A DNA stretch of 43,187 nucleotides from Afifellaceae bacterium. GTDB lineage: Bacteria; Pseudomonadota; Alphaproteobacteria; Rhizobiales; Afifellaceae. The notes under the pieces are model-generated. The model worked only from the letters and a program-made list of their open reading frames with translations. It made no database searches and was not told the origin of the DNA. The position numbers and the translations under genes are program-made. Every line of letters starts with the position of its first letter. Position 1 is the first letter of the stretch. Positions 36,676 through 43,187 of this stretch are shown in pieces. The stretch lies in NCBI GenBank assembly GCA_028284625.1, contig JANQRH010000012.1, positions 1-43,187 on the forward strand, in the 5' to 3' direction.

Positions 36676-36962
36676 ACTTGACCTCCGGCATTGAGCCGTT
36701 CGCGCATGTCCTTGCCGGTCTTGAAGAACGGCACATACTTCTCAGAAACGACGACTTGCTCTCCGGTCCGCGGGTTACGGCCGATGCGCGCCGGCCGATT
36801 CTTCACCGAAAATGCGCCGAAACCGCGCAATTCGACCCTGTCGCGTCGCGCCAGCGCTGCGACGATCTCCTCCAGGATGGCGTTGACGATGTGCTCGACA
36901 TCACGCTGGTAAAGATGCGGATTACGCTGCGCGATCCGCTCGATAAGTTCGGATTTGATCAC
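36672..36962 (-). CDS. ihfB: Integration host factor subunit beta
   Basis: The 96-residue DNA-bending protein of the HU/IHF fold contains [27 protein letters not shown]. The signature [22 protein letters not shown] follows, with the intercalating Pro in [23 protein letters not shown] end is also present. The start is GTG 36962, with AGGGGG seven bases upstream, giving the conserved [12 protein letters not shown]-terminus. It lies 11 bp after sppA. Confidence 0.95.
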   Translation of the reverse strand: MIKSELIERIAQRNPHLYQRDVEHIVNAILEEIVAALARRDRVELRGFGAFSVKNRPARIGRNPRTGEQVVVSEKYVPFFKTGKDMRERLNAGGQV

Positions 36963-36973
36963 CGCCGGCCCCC

Positions 36974-37927
36974 CTAGCGTCCACCGATCTCCGGAGCCTG
37001 CCAAACGGACAAAAGACCGTCAACTACAAGTCTTTGCGGCAAAATCGGAGCCGCGTCCGGGTTCAGTCCGAGAAGTCGCGCCAACACCACCAAAGCATCT
37101 GTCGAGAAAACCGATGTCAAAGCATCGTCTTTCTGCCATTCCCGCGCCGGCAGGTCTTCCGAAATGCCCTTGTCGGCCGCCAGCCACGCGCGCGCCTCTT
37201 CCGCCCCGCCGACCTCGTCGATCAGCTTGCGTTCCAATGCCTGGCGGCCGGTATAGATGCTGCCATCCGACAGTCGCTGCGCCTGGAAGCGCGCCATATC
37301 ACGCCGCTCCGCGACGAGATCGACGAACCAGTCGAACGTGTCGTCCACGACGGACTTGATCATGGCCTCCGCGGCCGGGCTCAGATCCTCGAAGATCGAT
37401 GGCTCGCCCTTCAGCGGCGCGCTTTTGATCTCCTCGTATTCCGCACCGACCTTACGCAGCAATTCCTCAAAATGCGCGTATTGGAAGATCACGCCGATGG
37501 AGCCGGTGATCGCCGTTTCACGGGCGACGATACGGTCAGCGCCGATCGCCGCCATGTAGGCCGCCGAAGCGCCGAGGCCGTCGATGATCGCAACCACGGG
37601 TTTTTCTTCGCTTGCGGCGCGGATCGACCGGTAAAGCGCCTCGCCGCCACTCGCCGCGCCGCCGCCGGAATTGATATGAAGCAGAATCGCCTTGGCGCTA
37701 TCCGCCTCCGCCGCTTCGTTGATGAGCTCCACGGCGTCGGGTCGCGTGGTGATGAAGCCATCGATCTTGATCTCCGCAACCACCCCCTCGCCGTCGAGCG
37801 CTTCAATGTCCCAAACCGTCAGCGCAGCCCCGGCAATTGCCGCGAGGAGGATGACGATCGCCAACACACGCCAGAAGCTCGCGCGCCTTCGGAGGCGCCG
37901 GCGTTCCAAGATCGCTTCGGTATCCAT
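36974..37927 (-). CDS. sppA: Signal peptide peptidase SppA, 36K type
   Basis: The 317-residue serine protease of family S49 degrades cleaved signal peptides. One membrane helix (about 18-38) anchors it. The core contains [20 protein letters not shown], and the nucleophile is Ser121 in [26 protein letters not shown] and a lysine in [11 protein letters not shown] (168-173), the likely general base, follow. This is the short, single-domain form. ATG 37927 follows GGAGA; the frame open for 19 codons upstream is not conserved. It is divergent from mutS. Confidence 0.93.
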   Translation of the reverse strand: MDTEAILERRRLRRRASFWRVLAIVILLAAIAGAALTVWDIEALDGEGVVAEIKIDGFITTRPDAVELINEAAEADSAKAILLHINSGGGAASGGEALYRSIRAASEEKPVVAIIDGLGASAAYMAAIGADRIVARETAITGSIGVIFQYAHFEELLRKVGAEYEEIKSAPLKGEPSIFEDLSPAAEAMIKSVVDDTFDWFVDLVAERRDMARFQAQRLSDGSIYTGRQALERKLIDEVGGAEEARAWLAADKGISEDLPAREWQKDDALTSVFSTDALVVLARLLGLNPDAAPILPQRLVVDGLLSVWQAPEIGGR

Positions 37928-38057
37928 GGCTCGATTCTCCAAACCCTCGCGCTCGCACTTAGGGCGGCGGGATGTCTCAAGCAAGCACCGCGCAAGCCAA
38001 ATCGCGCAGAAGCGGCCGTCCTGGCCGGTGCCGGGCCGGCTCTGCTAGCTTCCGTTT

Positions 38058-40865
38058 ATGAACAAGAGCAAGCCGCCTAACCACAAGCCGCAAGACGGCG
38101 ATTCTCCGCCCGGCCGCGTCACGCCGATGATGGAGCAATATATCGAAATCCGGGCGGCCAATCCCGATTGCCTGCTCTTTTACCGCATGGGCGACTTTTA
38201 CGAGCTCTTCTTCGGCGACGCGATCACCGCGTCGCGCACGCTGGGCATCGCGCTGACCAAGCGCGGCAAGCATCTGGGTGAGGACATCCCCATGTGCGGC
38301 GTGCCGGTTCACGCAGCCGACGACTATCTGCAGAAGCTGATCGCCGCCGGCCACCGTGTCGCCGTCTGCGAGCAGACGGAGGACCCCAAGGACGCCAGAA
38401 AGCGCGGCTCAAAGGCCGTCGTCCGCCGAGCCGTGACGCGGCTCGTGACGCCGGGCACCATCACCGAGGATCGGCTTCTGGAATCCGGCCGCCACAATTA
38501 CCTGGCGGCGCTGGCGCGGATCGCCGGCAGCGACGGCGCCGACCGTCACGCGCTGGCCTGGACCGACATCTCAACGGGAACCTTCCGCATGGCGGAATGC
38601 GGACCGGGCGGGCTGGCGCCGCTGTTGGCACAGATTGAGCCGCGCGAAGTGTTGGTCGCTGAAAGACTGGCTGAGGACGACTTGATCGTGAGCGCTCTTG
38701 GCTTGGTCGACGCGGCGCTGACGCCGCTTCCCGCGGCGTTCTTCGATGCCGGCGAGGCGGAAGCGCGGCTGGCCGGCCTTTTCGGCGTCAAGACGATGGA
38801 CTCGTTCGGTAGCTTCTCCCGCGCGGAGCTTTCCGCCGGCGCCGCGCTCGTCGCCTATATCGACAAGACGCAGATCGCCAAGCGCCCGCCGATCGAGCCG
38901 CCGCGACGCCAGAGCGATGCCGACGGCATGCGCATCGATAGCGCGACACGCGGCAATCTGGAGCTCTTCCGCACGCTTTCCGGCGCGCGTCAGGGAAGCC
39001 TGATCGCCACGATCGACCGAACGTGCACGGCCGCCGGCTCGCGCCTCCTCACCGAGCGCTTGGCAAGCCCGCTGACGGACCCAGTGAAGATCGAAGAACG
39101 TCTTGATCTCGTCGAGTACTTCGTGGGGCGCGACGCGCTTCGCACAGAAATTCGCTCCGCGCTCTCCACCGTGCCCGATATGCTGCGTGCGCTGGCGCGG
39201 CTTGGGCTGGAGCGCGGCGGGCCGCGCGACCTCGACATGATCCGTGCCGGCGCCGAAGCAGCGCGCAGCATCTGCAGGACGCTGCGTGACCACGTTGATG
39301 TGGCAGCGCCTGCGACCGAAGGCATGTCGGAGCCAGGCCCATCGCCGACCGATACGCTTGCCGCTCGCCTGAGTGACGTCCCGCCAAGCCTCGAAGAAAC
39401 CCTCAGCGCGGCGCTCGACGATTCGCTGCCGCTCCTGAAGCGCGACGGCGGCTTCGTGCGCGCTAGCTACCATGCGGGCCTCGATGAGGCGCGTGCGCTC
39501 CGCGACGAAAGCCGCCAAGTGATTGCCGGCCTGCAAGCACGATACGCCGAAGAAACCGGCATTCGCTCGCTCAAGGTGCGGCACAACAATGTGCTCGGCT
39601 ATTTCGTCGAAGTGACCGCGGCGCAGGCACCGAGCCTGCAGACCGACGGCCGCGAAGCGACGTTCATCCACCGTCAGACCATGGCCAACGCCATGCGCTT
39701 CACGACATCTGAGCTGGGCGAGCTGGAGCAGCGGATCGCCAGCGCCGCCGACCGTGCGCTCGCCATCGAGCTTGCGGTCTTCGACGAGTTGGCGCTGAAA
39801 ATTGCCGACGAAGAAGCCGCCATCCGCGCCGCAGCCGGCGCGCTCGCCGCGCTCGACGTTGCAACAGCGCTTGCCGAGCTGGCGGTGATGGAGCGCTATG
39901 TGCGGCCGAAGGTGGACGGCAGCCTGGCGTTCGATGTGAAAGGCGGGCGGCATCCCGTCGTCGAGTTGGCGTTGAAGAGCGAAGGCGAGAGCTTCGTCGG
40001 CAACGATTGCGACCTCGGGCCGGTATCTTCCGTCGCGGCAAGATCCGAGGTGGTCACCCTGGCGGACGACGAGAATCGCGGCGGTGAAGCCGGCCGCATC
40101 TGGCTGCTCACCGGGCCGAACATGGCGGGCAAGTCGACGTTTCTGCGCCAAAACGCGCTGATCGCCATTCTCGCGCAGGCCGGCGCCTTTGTGCCGGCGC
40201 GCTCTGCGCATGTCGGCGTGGTCGACGCTTTGTTCTCCCGCGTTGGCGCTGCCGACGATCTGGCGCGCGGGCGCTCCACCTTCATGGTGGAGATGGTGGA
40301 GACCGCGGCGATCCTCAATCAGGCGGGCCCGCGCTCCCTGGTGATCCTCGACGAGATCGGCCGCGGCACGGCGACCTTTGATGGCCTTTCCATCGCCTGG
40401 GCGGTGATTGAGCATCTGCATGAATCAAACCGCGCGCGCGCCTTGTTCGCCACGCACTACCACGAGCTCACCGCACTGGCCTCAAGACTGCCGCGGCTCG
40501 TCAACGCCACGATGAAAGTGAAGGAGTGGAAAGGCGACGTGGTGTTCCTCCACGAGGTGGCGCCCGGCGCCGCCGATCGCTCCTACGGCATCCAGGTGGC
40601 GAAGCTCGCCGGCCTGCCCAGCGCTGTGACCAGCCGCGCCAAAACGGTGCTCGACATGCTGGAGAAGGGCGAGCGCGGGCGGCCTGTGCCCATCGTCGAC
40701 GATCTGCCGCTGTTCTCCGTCGGCAGACGCGAGACCGATGAGGCAAAAGAGCATCCGGCGCTGATTGCGCTTGCGGGGATGAACCCGGATGACATGTCGC
40801 CCAAGGAAGCACTGGAGCGGCTCTATGAGTTGAAGCGCTTGGAGAAGAAAGATGGCGGCGAGTGA
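38058..40865 (+). CDS. mutS: DNA mismatch repair protein MutS
   Basis: The 935-residue protein recognises mismatches and small loops. The mismatch-reading Phe47 and Glu49 are in MGDFYELFF, after a hydrophilic 22-residue leader. Connector, lever and clamp domains follow. The ATPase has Walker [11 protein letters not shown] (685-694), Walker B and signature [19 protein letters not shown], and the ATHYHELT motif. A helix-turn-helix part for dimer contacts ends the protein. It is the only plus-strand gene in this stretch, 130 bp from divergent sppA. Confidence 0.97.
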   Translation: MNKSKPPNHKPQDGDSPPGRVTPMMEQYIEIRAANPDCLLFYRMGDFYELFFGDAITASRTLGIALTKRGKHLGEDIPMCGVPVHAADDYLQKLIAAGHRVAVCEQTEDPKDARKRGSKAVVRRAVTRLVTPGTITEDRLLESGRHNYLAALARIAGSDGADRHALAWTDISTGTFRMAECGPGGLAPLLAQIEPREVLVAERLAEDDLIVSALGLVDAALTPLPAAFFDAGEAEARLAGLFGVKTMDSFGSFSRAELSAGAALVAYIDKTQIAKRPPIEPPRRQSDADGMRIDSATRGNLELFRTLSGARQGSLIATIDRTCTAAGSRLLTERLASPLTDPVKIEERLDLVEYFVGRDALRTEIRSALSTVPDMLRALARLGLERGGPRDLDMIRAGAEAARSICRTLRDHVDVAAPATEGMSEPGPSPTDTLAARLSDVPPSLEETLSAALDDSLPLLKRDGGFVRASYHAGLDEARALRDESRQVIAGLQARYAEETGIRSLKVRHNNVLGYFVEVTAAQAPSLQTDGREATFIHRQTMANAMRFTTSELGELEQRIASAADRALAIELAVFDELALKIADEEAAIRAAAGALAALDVATALAELAVMERYVRPKVDGSLAFDVKGGRHPVVELALKSEGESFVGNDCDLGPVSSVAARSEVVTLADDENRGGEAGRIWLLTGPNMAGKSTFLRQNALIAILAQAGAFVPARSAHVGVVDALFSRVGAADDLARGRSTFMVEMVETAAILNQAGPRSLVILDEIGRGTATFDGLSIAWAVIEHLHESNRARALFATHYHELTALASRLPRLVNATMKVKEWKGDVVFLHEVAPGAADRSYGIQVAKLAGLPSAVTSRAKTVLDMLEKGERGRPVPIVDDLPLFSVGRRETDEAKEHPALIALAGMNPDDMSPKEALERLYELKRLEKKDGGE

Positions 40866-40988
40866 CGAGCAAGGCCCGCGTCGCCGCCCACCTCGCTTCT
40901 CCGTGAACGGCCGTGCTGATCCGCCGGCACGTTCCGCGCGTAGCAAGGGCTGAATACAACGCGTTTCTTGCGAACCAGCCGCTTCTCA

Positions 40989-41366
40989 ATGCCCCCGCTC
41001 ACGATCGTTCCCGTCTACGCCGCGCTCCTCGCGCTCATGTATGTCGCACTGTCAGCCGTGGTCATTCGCACCCGGCGCAGCGCCGGCGTCGCGCTCGGCT
41101 TCGGCGGAAGCGAGACATTGCAGCGGCGTATCCGTGCGCATGGCAATTTCGCCGAATACGTGCCGCTGACGCTCTTGCTGCTCGCGATGGCCGAGATGGG
41201 GCAAGCCAAACCCGTCAGCCTCCACGTCCTCTGCGTCACGCTTGTTGCCGGCCGTTCGCTGCATGCCTGGGGCGTTTCGCAGGCCAACGGCCGCCTGCGT
41301 ATCGCCGGCATGGCGGCGACGTTGACGGCATTGAGCCTGACCGCATTCCTTCTTCTGGTCGGCTGA
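40989..41366 (+). CDS. MAPEG-family membrane protein
   Basis: The 125-residue protein has four hydrophobic helices and the MAPEG pattern. The block RRIRAHGNFAEYVPLTLLLLAMAEMG (about 48-73) carries the conserved Arg-Ala-x-x-Asn-x-x-Glu residues. The family includes glutathione-dependent membrane enzymes, though bacterial YecN-like members have no proven activity. ATG 40989 is chosen over the in-frame TTG at 40968; neither has a strong ribosome site. It follows mutS by 123 bp with nothing else visible between them. Confidence 0.82.
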   Translation: MPPLTIVPVYAALLALMYVALSAVVIRTRRSAGVALGFGGSETLQRRIRAHGNFAEYVPLTLLLLAMAEMGQAKPVSLHVLCVTLVAGRSLHAWGVSQANGRLRIAGMAATLTALSLTAFLLLVG

Positions 41367-41383
41367 GCACAAATGTGCCGCGC

Positions 41384-41405
41384 CTGGCAGGTGTCTGGCA
41401 TGTGA
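41384..41405. repeat. Tandem 11-bp direct repeat upstream of the desaturase
   Basis: CTGGCAGGTGT (41384-41394) is followed at once by CTGGCATGTGA (41395-41405), differing at two positions. A small palindrome, GCACAAATGTGC, lies just before it (41367-41378). Both fall in the 96-bp space between the MAPEG gene and the desaturase, where a regulator could bind. No promoter elements are obvious. Confidence 0.4.
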
Positions 41406-41462
41406 CAATCGAAACGGGGTAGACACGGGGCGCCCCGATCTGAGGAGAGGAGAGCGACCGGC

Positions 41463-42656
41463 ATGTCGCAGCGGCCCCCCGACGTCACCTGCCCCGATTA
41501 CGGCCCCGACGGTGACGGCCATCACGACGACATTATGTATCCGTCGGCCATTCCCTTCGTGCTCGTGCACCTCGCGTGCTTCGCCGTGTTCTGGAGCGGC
41601 GTGACATGGCAGGCCGTCGCTCTCGGCATCGGCCTTTATTGGCTGCGTATCTTCGCCATCGGCGCCGGCTACCACCGCTACTTCTCACACCGCGCCTATT
41701 CCACAAGCCGCGCCTTTCAGTTCGTGCTGGCGGTTCTGTCGCAAAGCACGTCGCAAAAGAGCGTGCTGTGGTGGGCGGCCAAGCACCGCCACCACCACCT
41801 CCATTCCGACACAGAGCGCGACGTGCATTCGCCGCGCCGACACGGCTTCATCTACAGCCATCTCGGTTGGATCTTCTCGCGCCGTCACGACAAGGCCGAC
41901 CTCAACAAGGTGGCCGATTTCGCACGCTACCCGGAACTCATGTGGCTACATCGCTACGAGCAGGTGCCGGCCTTGGTTCTCGCCGTTCTGTGCTTTCTCA
42001 TCGCCGGATGGCCGGGGCTCATCGTCGGCTTCTTCTGGAGCACGGTCCTCGTCTATCACGGCACGTTTGCGATCAACTCACTGGCGCATGTGAGCGGCTC
42101 AAAGCGCTACGTCACCGGCGATGATTCCCGCAACAACTGGCTTCTGGCGATCATCACAATGGGCGAAGGCTGGCATAACAACCACCACGCCTATCAAAGC
42201 AGCGTACGCCAGGGCTTTCGCTGGTGGGAATTTGACCCGACCTACTACATCCTGCGGGCCCTTTCCTGGGTCGGCCTGGTCTGGGACTTGAAGACGCCGC
42301 CGGAAGCGGTGCTTCGCAACGATCAGCGCCTCGGCTCGCGCGTCATCAACCGCGCCGCGGAAGACCTCGTTGCGCATTTCAACTCCGAACGCATCGCCCA
42401 GGCGATCGCCACGGCGCTGCACGCGGCGGAGCTGTCGGCCCTGCAGGAGAAGCTCGTCCGTGCGCGCAGCAGCGCCACGGAGGTGCTGGCATCCTGGCAA
42501 TTGCCGCATTTGCCGAGCCGCGAGGAGATTCTCGCCGAAGCGCGCGCCATGTTCGCCAAGACCCGCTCGCTCGACGAGATCGTCGACCGCGCCTACGCGA
42601 TGCTCCTGGCCTCGGTAAGCGCCAAGCTCGCCGCACCGATCAAACCGCAACCTTGA
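41463..42656 (+). CDS. Membrane fatty-acid (acyl-CoA type) desaturase
   Basis: The 397-residue protein has the three His boxes of diiron desaturases of the delta-9 type: HRYFSH (71-76), HRHHH (108-112) and HNNHH (238-242). Membrane segments lie at about 30-66 and 168-200. It would insert a double bond into a saturated acyl chain, using oxygen and an electron donor. The last 100 or so residues form a helical, Ala/Glu/Arg-rich extension not needed for the catalytic core. GGAGAGGAGAG precedes ATG 41463. No ferredoxin or reductase gene is adjacent. Confidence 0.9.
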   Translation: MSQRPPDVTCPDYGPDGDGHHDDIMYPSAIPFVLVHLACFAVFWSGVTWQAVALGIGLYWLRIFAIGAGYHRYFSHRAYSTSRAFQFVLAVLSQSTSQKSVLWWAAKHRHHHLHSDTERDVHSPRRHGFIYSHLGWIFSRRHDKADLNKVADFARYPELMWLHRYEQVPALVLAVLCFLIAGWPGLIVGFFWSTVLVYHGTFAINSLAHVSGSKRYVTGDDSRNNWLLAIITMGEGWHNNHHAYQSSVRQGFRWWEFDPTYYILRALSWVGLVWDLKTPPEAVLRNDQRLGSRVINRAAEDLVAHFNSERIAQAIATALHAAELSALQEKLVRARSSATEVLASWQLPHLPSREEILAEARAMFAKTRSLDEIVDRAYAMLLASVSAKLAAPIKPQP

Positions 42657-42809
42657 GAGGATGAATCGGCGCAACCGGCGGAGGAATCGCGTGTCTTTCC
42701 TTGCTGTTAGCCGCTGTCGGACGAGCCGTCGAAGGGTCGCAGGTCGAGGGCGTGCATCCGCGCCCCGGCTCTGGTAAAGCACGCGACCCATGCGTTGGTT
42801 GGCATCGCA

Positions 42810-43187
42810 ATGGCCATGAACTCCACCGCCGCGGACGACGCGTCCAACGGCGGACCGAACGGCGCAAGCGAGGCCAAGCATCCTGGTCTCTACATGCTTG
42901 CGCTGGGTTCGCTTGGCGTCGTCTTCGGCGACATCGGCACAAGTCCGCTTTATGCGTTCCGCATCGCCGCCTCTACGGCGGTGGGCGCAGACGGCAATTA
43001 TGACCGCGCCACCATCCTCGGCGTGCTGTCGCTCATTCTGTGGGCGCTGACGCTCATCGTCAGCATCAAATACGTCATGATCCTGATGCGCGCCGACAAC
43101 AAGGGCGAAGGCGGCACGCTTTCGCTCATGGCGTTGGCGCAGCGCGCCGTGCGTCGGCGCGGCATGAAGAAGGCCACGCGATGGATG
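42810..43187 (+). CDS. kup: Kup-family potassium transporter, N-terminal part
   Basis: The frame stays open to the right edge (126 codons visible). After a polar leader of about 25 residues comes [20 protein letters not shown], the Kup signature in the first membrane segment. A second helix, [20 protein letters not shown], and [17 protein letters not shown] follow, both conserved in the family. Kup imports K+ with protons. ATG 42810 is taken as the start, but ATG 42816 is equally possible and no good ribosome site is visible. The preceding 153 bp holds nothing I recognise. Confidence 0.9.
   Translation, partial: MAMNSTAADDASNGGPNGASEAKHPGLYMLALGSLGVVFGDIGTSPLYAFRIAASTAVGADGNYDRATILGVLSLILWALTLIVSIKYVMILMRADNKGEGGTLSLMALAQRAVRRRGMKKATRWM

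Noticed and set aside
38571-40421. 616-residue open frame opposite mutS
   Set aside because: mutS is complete and clearly coding in the other direction. The antisense protein has no domain or start signal.
1-43187. CRISPR array, prophage or insertion sequence
   Set aside because: I saw no regularly spaced identical repeats, integrase, transposase or phage structural gene. The repeats present are paired mosaic elements with unequal spacers.

Overview
The window looks like a core chromosomal segment of a GC-rich alphaproteobacterium of the order Hyphomicrobiales (Rhizobiales). The signs are a Fur-family protein of the Irr type next to fabA-fabB-fabI, a his cluster carrying a DUF2628 gene beside a divergent hslV, the minus-strand rimP-nusA-ylxR-infB-rbfA-truB-rpsO-pnp block, the sppA-ihfB-lapA run, and short inverted mosaic repeats of the kind scattered through rhizobial genomes. 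I cannot name the genus. There are no tRNA or rRNA genes, transposases, phage genes or CRISPR arrays.

Layout: 1-3,700 holds the polA tail, a DoxX-like protein, an EI24/CysZ-like membrane protein, a PfkB-family (adenosine-type) kinase and a phytanoyl-CoA-dioxygenase-like oxygenase. 3,785-8,723 (minus) is a tightly packed run: hslV, a DUF2157-like membrane protein, a GNAT acetyltransferase, hslU and a six-TM class III adenylate cyclase. 8,939-15,536 (plus) holds hisB, DUF2628, hisH, hisA, hisF, hisE, coaA, pyrF, DUF1330 and moeB. 15,654-17,865 carries a small nuclease, a 2-hydroxyacid dehydrogenase and an SH3b protein. 17,868-21,094 has irr divergent from fabA-fabB-fabI. 21,184-25,136 encodes two tandem GGDEF-EAL proteins and ends in a strong terminator. 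25,213-34,685 (minus) is the translation and RNA-metabolism block. 34,869-37,927 (minus) is sppA, ihfB, lapA, two paralogous lipoproteins and a small helical protein. 38,058 to the end (plus) is mutS, a MAPEG protein, a fatty-acid desaturase and the start of a Kup potassium transporter.

Genes work together in several visible ways. HslV and HslU form one protease from one transcript. HisB/H/A/F/E cover the middle steps of histidine synthesis. FabA/FabB/FabI make unsaturated acyl chains, and a separate membrane desaturase offers an oxygen-dependent route. NusA, IF-2, RbfA, TruB, RimP, S15 and PNPase couple transcription, ribosome assembly and RNA decay.

Most of the window is ordinary housekeeping DNA. 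The least explained items are the duplicated lipoprotein pair with its 108-residue partner, a promoter-plus-terminator leader ahead of rimP, the GGDEF-EAL pair in which only the second EAL domain has lost metal ligands, and the three mosaic repeats. I do not see clear evidence of a new defence or mobile system.
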